This document shows positions 45,868-55,085 of a stretch of DNA of 64,000 nt, piece after piece. The notes beneath the pieces were generated by a model, which ran no database searches, was not told the DNA's origin, and was given only the letters and a program-made list of their open reading frames with translations. Position 1 is the stretch's first letter; each line of letters begins with the position of its first letter. Source of the DNA: Prochlorococcus sp. AG-363-B05 (GTDB taxonomy: Bacteria; Cyanobacteriota; Cyanobacteriia; PCC-6307; Cyanobiaceae). Position numbers and translations under genes: made by a program. The stretch spans positions 142,188 to 206,187 of the forward strand of contig QCFD01000001.1 of the NCBI GenBank assembly GCA_003278445.1, written 5' to 3'.

Positions 45868-46434
45868 ATGTCATCGCTAGGAAATCTTACTGTTCTTACT
45901 GGCCCTAGTGGAGTGGGTAAAGGAACAATTGTTAGGAAAATCCTTGATAGCCATAGTGATGTATGGCTTTCTATTTCTGCCACTACTCGTAAACCAAGAT
46001 CGGGAGAAACTGAGGGGGAGCATTATTTTTTCTTAGACAAAAAAAATTTTCAAGAAATAATTGATAGTGAAGGCTTTCTTGAGTGGGCTACATTCTCTAA
46101 TAATTTTTATGGAACTCCTAAAAAAATAGTTAAAGAAAAAATAGAAAAAGGTACTAATGTTCTTCTTGAAATTGAATTAGAGGGTGCTCGACAAATTCGA
46201 AAGTCTTTTCCTGAAGCATTTCAAATATTTTTAGCACCACCAAATTTATCTGAACTTGAAAAAAGAATTAGAGGAAGAGGTACTGAGACCGAAGAATCTA
46301 TTAGAGATCGTTTGGATATAGCAAAGAAGGAGCTTATTGCGCAAAAAGAGTTTGACGCTGTAATTATTAATGAAGATATAGAAAAAGCCTTCAAGGAAAT
46401 TGAAGGCTTAATGGGATTAAAAACTGAGATCTAA
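45868..46434 (+). CDS. gmk: Guanylate kinase
   Basis: Gmk phosphorylates GMP/dGMP to the diphosphates. The 188-residue protein has the P-loop LTGPSGVGKGTIV (about 9-21), the GMP-binding SISATTRKPRSGETEGEHYFFL (about 33-54) and the lid RGRGTETEESIRDRL (about 131-145). All standard. It diverges from rqcH with a 68-base gap and ends 16 bases before the psaJ stop (convergent). Confidence 0.96.
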   Translation: MSSLGNLTVLTGPSGVGKGTIVRKILDSHSDVWLSISATTRKPRSGETEGEHYFFLDKKNFQEIIDSEGFLEWATFSNNFYGTPKKIVKEKIEKGTNVLLEIELEGARQIRKSFPEAFQIFLAPPNLSELEKRIRGRGTETEESIRDRLDIAKKELIAQKEFDAVIINEDIEKAFKEIEGLMGLKTEI

Positions 46435-46450
46435 TTTTATAATTATATTT

Positions 46451-46588
46451 TTAAAAAGACATTGGGTGGAAAAGTAAATCTGGTACAAATCTATTGAATT
46501 CAACAATAATGCTTGCTGTAATAAAGATCCAAATTGTAGCTACTACTGGAGCCGATCTAAACCATTTAGTACGAAATAATTGAAACAT
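46451..46588 (-). CDS. psaJ: Photosystem I subunit IX (PsaJ)
   Basis: A 45-residue protein that begins [20 protein letters not shown], with one membrane helix (about 12-32) and the end [15 protein letters not shown]. PsaJ binds chlorophyll and holds PsaF in the photosystem I complex. The sequence [17 protein letters not shown] is diagnostic. It follows psaF on the same strand with a 43-base gap, the usual psaFJ operon. Confidence 0.96.
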   Translation of the reverse strand: MFQLFRTKWFRSAPVVATIWIFITASIIVEFNRFVPDLLFHPMSF

Positions 46589-46631
46589 GATTAAAAAGAT
46601 TAAGTGTTTTTAAAGATGGATAAATAATTCT

Positions 46632-47189
46632 TTACCCTCTTGGACCATTAAGAGAAACATTATTGTCTTTTTCTCTTAATTCTCCATTCTTACCTTCTCT
46701 ATTTGCCTGAAGAGGCCATGCGGCTCCTCTTTTTAGGCATTGCAAGGCCAAGTCAGTATCAATAATGATTTCATATTCCGCAGCATTTTTTTTGCCTCTA
46801 ACAGCTCTTACATATTCCCTTCCTGACCATCCAATAATACCTGCAATATATATAAACATTACTCCAGGAATAAGTAAGTCTCCTTCATGCCCTCGGTTAA
46901 ACCATGCACCCCAAGGCTCTATGGGAGGACCAATAATTAAATGAGGGAGTCCATCATCTCCGCATAAGGCTTTCCCATATCTTTCAAATCTTTTTATGGC
47001 CTGATCTGTTGAGGCTGAGCTTGCTCTCTCTTGGAACCGAGAATTTTCAGAGCACGTTACTAGAGCTGAAGCTGTAAAATCTGTAGGTGCTCTATCAGCA
47101 TTAAGTGCTGGACCAGGCCTGGCATTTGCTATTGGAGCTATCCCTAAGAAGAGGAATGCTGAAAGCAGGATTGATAAAAGACGACTCAT
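46632..47189 (-). CDS. psaF: Photosystem I subunit III (PsaF)
   Basis: PsaF is a lumen-exposed photosystem I subunit with one membrane helix. The 185-residue precursor has a signal peptide (MSRLLSILLSAFLFLGIAPIANA). The mature protein shows the conserved Cys pair (LVTCSENSRFQERA and YGKALCGDDGLPHLI), then IEPWGAWFNRGHEGDLLIPGVMFIYIAGIIGWSGR, which contains the membrane segment, and a stromal tail ending SLNGPRG. First gene of psaFJ; divergent from tsaD. Confidence 0.97.
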   Translation of the reverse strand: MSRLLSILLSAFLFLGIAPIANARPGPALNADRAPTDFTASALVTCSENSRFQERASSASTDQAIKRFERYGKALCGDDGLPHLIIGPPIEPWGAWFNRGHEGDLLIPGVMFIYIAGIIGWSGREYVRAVRGKKNAAEYEIIIDTDLALQCLKRGAAWPLQANREGKNGELREKDNNVSLNGPRG

Positions 47190-47262
47190 GAGTTCTGATT
47201 TCTTCCTGATGTCCTGTTTTAATAGGATTTCATTACTAAACTTAGTGGATAACTAGTCATTA

Positions 47263-48333
47263 ATGTCAATAATTTTATCCCTCGAAACAAGTTGTGACGA
47301 GTCCGCTGCGGCTCTTGTTTCTAATGAAACAGGAAAAATTGAATTGTTGGCTCATAAAATAGCTTCACAAATTGAAGAACATGGCCAGTGGGGCGGTGTT
47401 GTTCCAGAAATAGCTTCAAGAAGACATCTGGAGAATCTCCCGTTTTTAATAGAAGAAGTTTTTTCGAAATCAAAATTAGAAATAAAAGATATAGATGCCG
47501 TCGCTGCAACAGTTACACCAGGATTAACAGGATCTCTTCTTGTCGGATCTATTACTGCAAGAACTATTGCGAATTTGCATCAAATCCCATTTTTGGGCAT
47601 TCATCATTTGGAAGGTCATCTTTCTTCTATCTATTTTGGGGAAAACCATCCAAAACCACCTTTTTTAGTTTTATTAGTAAGTGGAGGTCATACTGAATTG
47701 ATAAAAGTAGATGTTGAACATAAATATCATCGTCTAGGTAGAAGTCATGATGATGCTGCTGGAGAAGCTTTTGATAAGGTCGCAAGATTGCTGGGACTTC
47801 CATATCCAGGGGGGCCGGAAATTCAAAAAATTGCTAAATCTGGCGATCCAAAAAAATTCTTGTTTCCAAAAGGAAGAGTTTCCAAACCTGAAGGTGGTTT
47901 TTATCCATATGATTTTTCATTTAGCGGTTTAAAAACAGCTGTCTTTCGTCAGATAGATAAAATCAAGTCAGAAAATAAAAAATTACCCGCAGAGGACATC
48001 GCAGCAAGTTTTGAAAACGTAGTTGCTGAGGTTTTAGTTGAGAGAAGTCTTCGTTGCGTCCTTGATCAAGGCCTGAATTCTCTTGTCTTGGTTGGAGGAG
48101 TTGCGGCAAATGAGCGACTAAGACAAATGATGATTACAAAAGCATCTGAAAATTCAATTGATATCGCTCTTGCACCAATGGAATTTTGCACCGATAATGC
48201 GGCAATGATTGGGGCGGCAGCTTTATTAAGATTGTCTTCCGGAAATAATCAAAGCTCAATGGAATTAGGTGTTTCAGCACGATGGCCATTAGAGAAATCC
48301 GATTTGCTTTACGATGTAAATCCTCCTTTTTGA
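47263..48333 (+). CDS. tsaD: tRNA N6-threonylcarbamoyltransferase TsaD
   Basis: TsaD transfers the threonylcarbamoyl group to A37 of tRNAs that read ANN codons (t6A), working with TsaB and TsaE. The 356-residue ASKHA-fold protein has the start [16 protein letters not shown], the iron ligands in [14 protein letters not shown] (HxxxH, about 111-115), [10 protein letters not shown] (about 131-140) and [14 protein letters not shown] (about 304-317) with the distal Asp ligand. Complete and standard in length. Confidence 0.96.
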   Translation: MSIILSLETSCDESAAALVSNETGKIELLAHKIASQIEEHGQWGGVVPEIASRRHLENLPFLIEEVFSKSKLEIKDIDAVAATVTPGLTGSLLVGSITARTIANLHQIPFLGIHHLEGHLSSIYFGENHPKPPFLVLLVSGGHTELIKVDVEHKYHRLGRSHDDAAGEAFDKVARLLGLPYPGGPEIQKIAKSGDPKKFLFPKGRVSKPEGGFYPYDFSFSGLKTAVFRQIDKIKSENKKLPAEDIAASFENVVAEVLVERSLRCVLDQGLNSLVLVGGVAANERLRQMMITKASENSIDIALAPMEFCTDNAAMIGAAALLRLSSGNNQSSMELGVSARWPLEKSDLLYDVNPPF

Positions 48334-48364
48334 TCAATATTTATAGGCTCTTAATTTCTTTATT

Positions 48365-48547
48365 ATGACTTCAAAGCAAGGAGATGAATTAAATAAATCC
48401 ACCAGGCCTGCGAGTTCAAGAGAACTTAATTCCTGGAAAAGAGGATTTACTCCACAAGCTGAGATATGGAATGGTCGTATGGCTATTGCAGGTTTAATTA
48501 TTTTATTAGCTATGCTTTTATTATCAAATTTAATTCTTTCGGGTTAG
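48365..48547 (+). CDS. hli: High-light-inducible protein (Hlip)
   Basis: A 60-residue one-helix member of the light-harvesting-like family. The chlorophyll-binding motif EIWNGRMAIAGLIILLAM (about 33-50; ExxNxR) is intact and SWKRGFTPQAE precedes it. Hlips bind chlorophyll and carotenoid and protect photosystem II assembly intermediates under excess light. This one has a long polar N-terminus (about 25 residues). It lies 31 bases after tsaD on the same strand, an ordinary core-genome position rather than a phage-like cluster. Confidence 0.93.
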   Translation: MTSKQGDELNKSTRPASSRELNSWKRGFTPQAEIWNGRMAIAGLIILLAMLLLSNLILSG

Positions 48548-48594
48548 AAGAAATGATGTGATTCTATAATAATTTTTAGTTTTAAGTTTTTTGA

Positions 48595-49116
48595 TTGTCA
48601 TTTTGTTTGTTTAGTAAATGTAGGTCTTATCGTTGGATCTTAAAAAGAGAGTTATTAAGTGGTAGAAAGACTGTGGTGTTTATTGGATTGAATCCGTCAA
48701 AAGCAAACTCTTTAAATAACGATAGAACTCTTATAAGGATAATTAACTTTTGCTCTAAATGGAATTATAAAAATATCTATGTCATTAATCTTTTTGGCTT
48801 AATTTCTAAGTCTCCTTCCCATCTATCAAAAAACTTGGATCCAGTAGGTAAAAATAATAATTTAATTACTTTAAAGGCATTAGAATTTTGGAGGGAAAAT
48901 ATCAATTGTGATTTGTGGTTAGGATGGGGTGATAAAGGAAATTTGTATAGACGTGATCGTGAAGTTCTAAAATTAATTAAAAGTTTTTCAAACTCGAATT
49001 CAAAAGAAAATAATCATTTCAAACGTATTTTAAGTTTGGGCTTCAGCAAAAAAGGTAGCCCTCGACATCCTCTTTATATGCCTAATGAATCTCTCTTAAA
49101 ACCATTTTTACAGTAA
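48595..49116 (+). CDS. DUF1643 family protein
   Basis: A 173-residue protein of the DUF1643 family: YRWILKRELLSGRKTVVFIGLNPSKANSLNNDRTLIRIINFC (about 11-52) holds the family's LNPSxA-(N/D)-xxxDxT signature, and the C-terminus GFSKKGSPRHPLYMPNESLLKPF shows the PRHPLY motif. No activity is known for the family; its members are common on mobile DNA and in phages as well as chromosomes. The start is TTG at 48595 and is uncertain. Confidence 0.8.
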   Translation: MSFCLFSKCRSYRWILKRELLSGRKTVVFIGLNPSKANSLNNDRTLIRIINFCSKWNYKNIYVINLFGLISKSPSHLSKNLDPVGKNNNLITLKALEFWRENINCDLWLGWGDKGNLYRRDREVLKLIKSFSNSNSKENNHFKRILSLGFSKKGSPRHPLYMPNESLLKPFLQ

Positions 49117-49252
49117 ATTTTAAATTGTTTTTTTCAGTTATTTTTTTAAATGAGAATGTATAAATAATAATTGGACTTAAAGGCTTAGTATTGTAGAAGT
49201 TTATTTAGGTAAAATTAGCTTATTAACTTATTGATGCTTTTAGGTAGATTTA

Positions 49253-49282
49253 ATGGATACTCGTTTATGTCTTCATTCTTAG
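49253..49282 (+). other. Nine-codon open frame directly before the antiporter gene
   Basis: ATG followed by eight codons and TAG (MDTRLCLHS) ends six bases before the antiporter start. The spacing would allow ribosomes to reinitiate at the antiporter ATG. No Shine-Dalgarno is evident before it. Tentative leader peptide; chance occurrence is likely at this size. Confidence 0.2.
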
Positions 49283-49288
49283 TGTTTT

Positions 49289-50533
49289 ATGACTCCTGAG
49301 CGGCTGGGCTTGCTCTGGGGCATTACAGTTTTTTCTGGTGCTGGAGCAAGATTATTATCAGTGCTAACAGGACTGCCTGGGGTAGTTTTATTATTGCTAT
49401 CTGGTTTATTGATTGGGAGATCAGGTCTTGGATTGGTTGAACCTTTAGATCTGGGGAAGGGGTTAGAAACAATAGTTGGTTTATTGGTAAGTCTTGTCTT
49501 ATTCGATGGGGGCTTAAATCTCCGATTTCCTGGAGGAACAATTAAGTCAATAGTTCTAAGAATTTCTTCTATTAGATTAATTATTTCACTATCAGCTGGC
49601 TTCCTCGCTGCTCATTGGTTTGCTGGCCTTGGTTGGTCTGTAGCAGGAGTTTATAGCGCAATTGTTCTTGCTACCGGACCAACTGTTGTAACTCCATTAG
49701 TTCGCCAAATTCGACTTGCTTCACCATTAAGTGAGGTTCTTGAAGCGGAAGGTTTGATACTCGAACCTATTGGAGCAGTTTTAGCTCTGTTGCTATTGGA
49801 GCTTGTTGTAGGAGATTTGCATGGATGGAAAGAATTAATGCTTGGGCTGCTTTCAAGGCTTGGAGGAGGGGTTTTGATTGGTTCAATTGCTGGCCTATTG
49901 CTTTCAGAAGGCTTAAAGCGCTTGCGATCAGACCCTTATGTTGGGATCAGATTACAACTAACTCTTGGGGTTGTTTTTTTGCTTTATGGGGTTTGCGAAT
50001 GGTTATTACCTGAATCAGGGCTGCCTGCATCAGTTGCAGCGGGGTTCGTTGTGGGACAAAGACCTTCTACCCAGGCTAATGAACTTGATAAATTAATCAG
50101 AGAATTAGCCCAGTTAGCGATAACTATGCTTTTCCCTTTACTGGCAGCCGACGTCTCGTGGGGAGAATTAAGTCCTTTGGGGTGGGGTGGTATAACTTGT
50201 GTTCTTTTTTTGATGATTGTAGTGAGACCTATAGCTGTATCAATAGCAACTTATGACTTGCCTCTTGATAATAAACAAAGATTGTTTCTTGGTTGGTTAG
50301 CTCCGCGTGGAATAGTTACTGCAGCAGTGGCTTCTTTATTCTCAATTAGATTAGAGCAGGCAGGTGTTTTGGGAGCAGGAAAACTTCAGGGATTAGTATT
50401 TTTGACAATATTAATGACAGTGGGGATCCAAGGTTTAACAGCCCAACCTTTAGCAAAAATGTTGGGTTTATTGGATGAAGAAAAAAATTTAGAGAAACCT
50501 ACTAATACGGGCTCTATCTTTACTGAATCTTGA
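49289..50533 (+). CDS. Na+/H+ (or K+/H+) antiporter, CPA1/NhaP type
   Basis: A 414-residue membrane protein with about 12 segments of the CPA1 superfamily, exchanging protons for Na+ or K+. The ion-site helix reads [15 protein letters not shown] (about 128-142) and the next [20 protein letters not shown] (about 150-169). These replace the ATDP and ESLFNDG motifs of classical NhaP, as in the TGP/EGxxxxPIGA branch of the family, so ion preference may differ. [21 protein letters not shown] (about 345-365) is the conserved late helix. Its 3' end overlaps gltX by 45 bases on the opposite strand. Confidence 0.88.
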   Translation: MTPERLGLLWGITVFSGAGARLLSVLTGLPGVVLLLLSGLLIGRSGLGLVEPLDLGKGLETIVGLLVSLVLFDGGLNLRFPGGTIKSIVLRISSIRLIISLSAGFLAAHWFAGLGWSVAGVYSAIVLATGPTVVTPLVRQIRLASPLSEVLEAEGLILEPIGAVLALLLLELVVGDLHGWKELMLGLLSRLGGGVLIGSIAGLLLSEGLKRLRSDPYVGIRLQLTLGVVFLLYGVCEWLLPESGLPASVAAGFVVGQRPSTQANELDKLIRELAQLAITMLFPLLAADVSWGELSPLGWGGITCVLFLMIVVRPIAVSIATYDLPLDNKQRLFLGWLAPRGIVTAAVASLFSIRLEQAGVLGAGKLQGLVFLTILMTVGIQGLTAQPLAKMLGLLDEEKNLEKPTNTGSIFTES

Positions 50534-51919
50534 GAGCAAAACCCAACTCTTTATTAAATCAGGACCATTTAGAGTTCCGAAAAGCGCAGCTCTAAGACTC
50601 TTCATAACAAGCCCTTTTTTTACTTCGCAGGTTTTTGTTGCTTGTTTTATTAAATTAAGAGCTTGCATTTCATCTATAAATGAAGAATCTAATTTCTGTA
50701 GATATCCATAAATGAAACTTAAAACTTCTTTTGCTTCTTTTATTTCTAATTGCTTTTTACCATCAGTATTTAATTCTGGTTCTTCAAAAAAAGGTTTTGC
50801 TTGGTCAACCCCATCATTTATAAGAACCATAGATGGGCCTAATAACTCAACAAGATCTCTCCCCCATTCTTGACTAGGTATATCCCATCCATTTTTTTTA
50901 AACAACGGTTCTAAATTTTTGAAAAGAGTTTTGGGCGACATTTCATGAATTACTTGAGAATTGAGCCAGTTCAATTTGTCCCAATCAAATTTTGCTGAAG
51001 CTTTATTAACTTTTTCAAAACTGAAAATTTCTGAAATTTCTGAAACTTTAAATCTTTCATTAACCCCCTCTGGAACAGACCAGCCAAGAAGAGTCATATA
51101 GTTTGCCATCGCTTCAGATGTGTAACCCATGTCTTTGAATTCAGAAATTGATGTTACTCCATCCCTTTTGGATAGTTTCTTACCCTCAGAATTAAGAATT
51201 AAAGGGGTGTGAGCAAAAATGGGAATAGTGAGATCAAGAGCTTCATATAAGAGAATTTGCTTAGCGGTATTTGCAAGATGATCCTCTCCTCTTATGACAT
51301 GGGAGATTTGCATTGCTGAATCATCGGCCACAACAACTAAGTTATATAAGGGGTCCCCAATTGAATCTGCGGGTGCTCTTCTTGCAATGACCATATCTCC
51401 GCCTAAATCTTTTCCACTCCAAGTCATTTTCCCTCTGATTAAGTCATCCCATGAAATTAATTTTTGATCATTAATTTTGAATCTGATAACAGGATCCCTT
51501 CCATCTTTTATAAATTCTAATTCTTGTTCTGGAGTTAAATTTCTATGCCTATTGTCATACCTTGGAGCTAAACCATTTTGTTTTTGATTTTCTCTCATTT
51601 CATCTAACTCATATTCTGACGCATAACATCTATATGCAAATCCTTTATCGATAAGAGTCTCGATAACTTTTTTGTGTTCATTTACTCTTTTACTTTGAAT
51701 TATTGGAGATTCACTCCAGTTAATTCCTAGCCACTGAAGCCCTTCGAAAATATTTTGCATATACAACTCTTTTGACCTTTCAATATCAGTATCTTCAATT
51801 CTTAAAAGAAAGGTTCCACCTTCTTTTTTTGCAAAAAGCCAGTTAAAAAGAGCTGTTCTCGCTGTTCCTAGATGAAGTGTTCCAGTTGGACTTGGTGCCA
51901 ATCGTACCCTAACTGTCAA
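50489..51919 (-). CDS. gltX: Glutamyl-tRNA synthetase
   Basis: GltX charges tRNA-Glu, which also feeds chlorophyll and haem synthesis through glutamyl-tRNA reductase. The class I signatures are [18 protein letters not shown] (HIGH box, HLG) and KKLSKRDG (KMSKS). The start is TTG at 51919 ([13 protein letters not shown], 476 residues): a frame open to 51967 would run into the adjacent tRNA-Asp gene and add residues that do not belong. tRNA-Asp lies 21 bases upstream, so the two are probably in one transcript. The last 45 bases overlap the antiporter gene. Confidence 0.96.
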   Translation of the reverse strand: MTVRVRLAPSPTGTLHLGTARTALFNWLFAKKEGGTFLLRIEDTDIERSKELYMQNIFEGLQWLGINWSESPIIQSKRVNEHKKVIETLIDKGFAYRCYASEYELDEMRENQKQNGLAPRYDNRHRNLTPEQELEFIKDGRDPVIRFKINDQKLISWDDLIRGKMTWSGKDLGGDMVIARRAPADSIGDPLYNLVVVADDSAMQISHVIRGEDHLANTAKQILLYEALDLTIPIFAHTPLILNSEGKKLSKRDGVTSISEFKDMGYTSEAMANYMTLLGWSVPEGVNERFKVSEISEIFSFEKVNKASAKFDWDKLNWLNSQVIHEMSPKTLFKNLEPLFKKNGWDIPSQEWGRDLVELLGPSMVLINDGVDQAKPFFEEPELNTDGKKQLEIKEAKEVLSFIYGYLQKLDSSFIDEMQALNLIKQATKTCEVKKGLVMKSLRAALFGTLNGPDLIKSWVLLSRFSKDRARISRFL

Positions 51920-51940
51920 AGCTCTAAATTGATTTAGATA

Positions 51941-52014
51941 CGGGACCGACGGGATTCGAACCCGCAACTTCCGCCGTGACAGGGCGGTGCTCTAACCAGT
52001 TGAACTACGGTCCC
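51941..52014 (-). tRNA. trnD: tRNA-Asp (GTC)
   Basis: The minus strand folds into a full cloverleaf: acceptor GGGACCG with CGGTCCC, D-arm GTTCAACTGGTTAGAGC, anticodon stem CCGCC-CTGTCAC-GGCGG with anticodon GTC, and T-arm GCGGGTTCGAATCCCGT. The discriminator base is G, as expected for Asp. The CCA end is not encoded. It lies upstream of gltX on the same strand. Confidence 0.97.
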
Positions 52015-52189
52015 AGTTTTTAGTCCTTTGTATGGACCCAAAGAGTATCAGCCTATAAATGCCTTCTAGTCAACTAAGGATTAATATTGTTGACTTAAAA
52101 ACTCTTTTAAAAAAGTTCTTTCATCAAGCTAAAAGTCTATAGAAAGAGCGAACTGCTCATGAAAGAAAACTAAATAAGTTGATGACTAT

Positions 52190-52378
52190 TTAAGGACGGA
52201 AACCCGCAGGCTCTATAAGCCTAACTTGATTTCCACGAGCTGTGAACTCGCGGCCTTGGTCGCTTTGAACCACAACACGACCACCTGATTTTACACGAAT
52301 AACTCGTGCCCTGACCCAGCCTAATGCGGCTGACTCAAGAACTTTCACGACATCGCCAGGTTGAAGATCCAACTCCAT
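52190..52378 (-). CDS. Hyper-conserved protein PSHCP, Tudor/SH3-like
   Basis: A 62-residue basic protein, MELDLQPGDVVKVLES at the start and VRLIEPAGFRP at the end, known as the hyper-conserved protein of Prochlorococcus and marine Synechococcus. From the literature as I recall it, its sequence is almost invariant in the clade, it has a Tudor-like fold and it binds RNA. Five strands are easy to see (DVVKVL, WVRARVIRV, RVVVQSD, EFTARG, VRLIE) with many Arg residues. The gene is visibly GC-richer than its surroundings. It lies between tRNA-Trp and tRNA-Asp, which suits a role with tRNA or ribosomes. Confidence 0.85.
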   Translation of the reverse strand: MELDLQPGDVVKVLESAALGWVRARVIRVKSGGRVVVQSDQGREFTARGNQVRLIEPAGFRP

Positions 52379-52413
52379 TCTTTAAAATAGTAACTGCAGA
52401 AAGGGTTTTCGAA

Positions 52414-52486
52414 CGCGCCGTGGAGGACTTGAACCCCCGACATCAGGTTTTGGAGACCTGCGTTCTACCAACTGAACTAACGGCGC
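52414..52486 (-). tRNA. trnW: tRNA-Trp (CCA)
   Basis: The minus strand gives a complete cloverleaf: acceptor GCGCCGT with ACGGCGC, D-arm AGTTCAGTTGGTAGAAC, anticodon stem-loop CAGGT-CTCCAAA-ACCTG with anticodon CCA, and T-arm GGGGGTTCAAGTCCTCC. Discriminator G; the terminal CCA is not encoded. It lies 60 bases downstream of rplS on the same strand. Confidence 0.97.
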
Positions 52487-52546
52487 ATTTTATATACCCT
52501 TTAAGCCATTGTTAAACAATGACTTTTGATTGAGGAGGCCGAAACC

Positions 52547-53035
52547 TCAGCGGTCGAAGCGCTGCTTTACGCGTGTGGCTTTGCCCACCCGTTCCCGCAG
52601 ATAGAAAAGCTTCGCTCTTCTTACTTTACCTCGGCGTTCAACCTTAATGGATGCAACTTGAGGACTGTGAACTAGAAAAATCCTTTCAACTCCTATCCCT
52701 TGGAAAATTCTTCGTACTGTAATTGTTTTATTAATTCCTCCATGTCGCTTTGCTATCACAACACCTTCGTAAGGCTGAACCCTTTCTTTATTACCCTCGC
52801 TGATACGAACGCCAACACGAACTGTATCTCCGACATAGATTTCAGGGAGCTTTTTGTTTTGTTGTGCTTCTTCAAAACTCTTTATTATTTCTGCAGGAGA
52901 GAGCTTTTTGTTGGAAACTTTTTTTTCATTAGATTTTGACTCAGATGCATTTTCTACTCCAGACGCTTCTGGTGCATTTGGTTCATCTTCAACTTGTGCC
53001 TCTTTGGATAAGGACTCTTTCGAATCTACGGACAT
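52547..53035 (-). CDS. rplS: Ribosomal protein L19 with acidic N-terminal extension
   Basis: L19 sits at the subunit interface of the ribosome. The core (about 45-162) is standard: [38 protein letters not shown] and the end [21 protein letters not shown]. Before it lies a ~45-residue Glu/Ser/Asn-rich tail ([19 protein letters not shown]...) absent from most bacterial L19 proteins but common in picocyanobacteria. The ATG at 53035 is the only good start. First gene of the minus-strand run rplS, tRNA-Trp, PSHCP, tRNA-Asp, gltX. Confidence 0.96.
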   Translation of the reverse strand: MSVDSKESLSKEAQVEDEPNAPEASGVENASESKSNEKKVSNKKLSPAEIIKSFEEAQQNKKLPEIYVGDTVRVGVRISEGNKERVQPYEGVVIAKRHGGINKTITVRRIFQGIGVERIFLVHSPQVASIKVERRGKVRRAKLFYLRERVGKATRVKQRFDR

Positions 53036-53336
53036 CCCAATTACTCTTAAATTGACCGAACACTTATTGTAACCGCTTGTTTCTCAAATTAAAAATTTTT
53101 TTTATTTTTCATCTTCTAATCCCTACTCAGATCTGATTTATTTCCAGTTAGCATTCATTTTTATGGATTAGGAGTTTTAGAAAAGGATAGATCTATGACA
53201 TCTTTTCTTTAATATAGAAATTTTATTAAATAAAAGATTTTTTTTAATGAAACTCACCCTCTCCATTTGATAGCTTATCTAATATAAATTGGTTGATAAA
53301 ATTCAAATTTTGAGATTTTTACTTTTTCTCTAAACA
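53036..53336. other. Divergent intergenic region rplS / map
   Basis: A 301-base, very AT-rich gap between the start of rplS (minus) and map (plus). It must hold a strong promoter for rplS and the tRNAs, and one for map. I see no conserved operator, riboswitch-like fold or coding frame longer than a few codons. Confidence 0.5.
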
Positions 53337-54176
53337 ATGAAACTTTTCGCTGACCTTCTTTCTTCTGCAAATTCAAAAAGCCCTAGCAATAATGGTCCTG
53401 TTATTCAACAAAGAAGAGGAGTTGAAATTAAGTCTTTAAGAGAGATAGAAATTATGCGTAAATCTAGTAAAATTGTGGCAACTGTATTGAGCGAAATTAG
53501 AGACTTAGTTCAACCTGGTATGTCTACTTTAGATCTAGATAATTATGCAGAAAAACGAATAAGGGAGCAAGGAGCTGAGCCTAGTTTTAAAGGATATCAT
53601 GGTTTTCCAGGAAGTATTTGCTCAAGCATCAATAACGAAGTTGTTCATGGGATTCCAAGTAAGAAGAAAATTATTAATGATGGAGATTTACTTAAAGTAG
53701 ATACAGGTGCATTTTTCAATGGCTACCACGGAGATAGTTGTATTACCATTTGCGTGGGGCAGACTCCAGATGAAGCTGTGAAATTAAGTAATGTTGCTCA
53801 AGAAGCTTTGATGCTAGGCATAAAACAAATAAAGCCAAAAAATAAACTTCTTGATATAGCAGGCGCAATTGAAGATTATGTGAAATCAAATGGTTTTAGT
53901 ATTGTCGAAGATTACACTGGTCATGGAGTGGGAAGGAATCTGCATGAAGAACCTTCTGTTTTTAATTTTAGAACTAATGATTTGCCAAATGTCACCTTAA
54001 GAGAGGGGATGACAATTGCTGTAGAACCCATAGTTAATCTTGGAACAAAATATTGTAAGACCCTTCGTGATGGATGGACAGTGATAACAAAAGATGGAAA
54101 TCTTTCCGCTCAATGGGAGCATACTGTATTAGTAACAAAAGATGGTTTTGAGATTCTTACTGATAGAGGAGATTGA
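53337..54176 (+). CDS. map: Methionine aminopeptidase, type I
   Basis: Map removes the start methionine from new proteins. The 279-residue enzyme has a pita-bread fold with all five metal ligands: Asp in [18 protein letters not shown] (two Asp), His in [15 protein letters not shown], Glu in [11 protein letters not shown] and Glu in [11 protein letters not shown] ~35-residue N-terminal extension precedes the usual start ([17 protein letters not shown]). That extension lacks zinc-binding cysteines. Converges with the SDR gene, 11 bases away. Confidence 0.95.
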   Translation: MKLFADLLSSANSKSPSNNGPVIQQRRGVEIKSLREIEIMRKSSKIVATVLSEIRDLVQPGMSTLDLDNYAEKRIREQGAEPSFKGYHGFPGSICSSINNEVVHGIPSKKKIINDGDLLKVDTGAFFNGYHGDSCITICVGQTPDEAVKLSNVAQEALMLGIKQIKPKNKLLDIAGAIEDYVKSNGFSIVEDYTGHGVGRNLHEEPSVFNFRTNDLPNVTLREGMTIAVEPIVNLGTKYCKTLRDGWTVITKDGNLSAQWEHTVLVTKDGFEILTDRGD

Positions 54177-54187
54177 TTTTTAAAGGA

Positions 54188-54940
54188 TTATTTCCTGTAG
54201 ATTTTAGTTATCAGTCCTGAATAAAATAATCTCAGGAATTCAATGGTCGGCATTAATAAATATGATATTGGATTTGGAGTTACTATGATTAGATAATTTT
54301 CTTTTTCTGCTTTTTTGATTATATTCTTTGCTACAAATTCAGGATTTAGAATTCCTTGTGGATTTAATTTTGATTTAAAAGGACCTAGTATTAATTTTCT
54401 AATAATAAGGGAATTGCTTTTCTCAATTAGTAATTTACTTTTTTTTAAACTTACTATTTCACCTATTAAACGCTTTGTTATTTCGTATACGGGGCTAAAA
54501 GCTATTTGAAACTCTGCTTCAGATGTGTTTATCCATACTTCCTTAGATCTCGAGCTATTTAAAGAACTTTTATTGAGTGCTAATTCCTCGAAGATTTGAA
54601 TTAATCTCCAATGACTAAGTGAATTTATTTCTATAGCTTTATTGATTTCATGTGAATCAATTTTTTCTTTTGGATTAAATCCATGATTAAGTATTAAGAT
54701 GTCAATATTAGAAAGTTTACTTGAAAGGAGTTTCTCTTCTCCACATGACCAGAGAATCCACTCATCTGGAGAGACTGCATAAGATTTATTCTTCTTCTCT
54801 TTGCTGTGAGTTAAACCAATTACATAAGCCCCTTTTTCTTTGAATTCCTCAATAAGACAATTACCAAGACTACCATTGGCCCCAGTTATGGCGACGTTTA
54901 AACCTTTAAATCTTGAGTTATTTGATAAGTTCATATTCAT
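54188..54940 (-). CDS. Short-chain dehydrogenase/reductase
   Basis: A ~250-residue Rossmann protein with the dinucleotide site VAITGANGSLGNCLIEEF (about 16-33) and ILILNHGF (about 80-87), where NNAG is replaced by LNHG. The catalytic pair appears as the Tyr of SPVYEITKRLIGE (YxxxK, about 144-156), with Ser in WINTSEAEFQ. A membrane-like C-terminal tail (LLMPTIEFLRLFYSGLITKIYRK) suggests attachment to a membrane. The substrate is unknown. The ATG at 54940 is preferred over an upstream TTG. Confidence 0.82.
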   Translation of the reverse strand: MNMNLSNNSRFKGLNVAITGANGSLGNCLIEEFKEKGAYVIGLTHSKEKKNKSYAVSPDEWILWSCGEEKLLSSKLSNIDILILNHGFNPKEKIDSHEINKAIEINSLSHWRLIQIFEELALNKSSLNSSRSKEVWINTSEAEFQIAFSPVYEITKRLIGEIVSLKKSKLLIEKSNSLIIRKLILGPFKSKLNPQGILNPEFVAKNIIKKAEKENYLIIVTPNPISYLLMPTIEFLRLFYSGLITKIYRK

Positions 54941-55085
54941 GTGCTTGAATCCATAGCTGTTCAAAAGAAATTAGTAATTATTGGGAAATTTTGTTTGATT
55001 AGAATTTTATACGAATTTGGTGTTGAGAACTTTTTGAAAAAGCCTAAACTTATAAAGTAAGTAATTCACGACAGGTCTTTAATTA

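Noticed and set aside
51920..51967. N-terminal extension of gltX ([16 protein letters not shown]...)
   Set aside because: It runs into the tRNA-Asp gene, and GltX proteins begin near [12 protein letters not shown]; the TTG at 51919 fits better.
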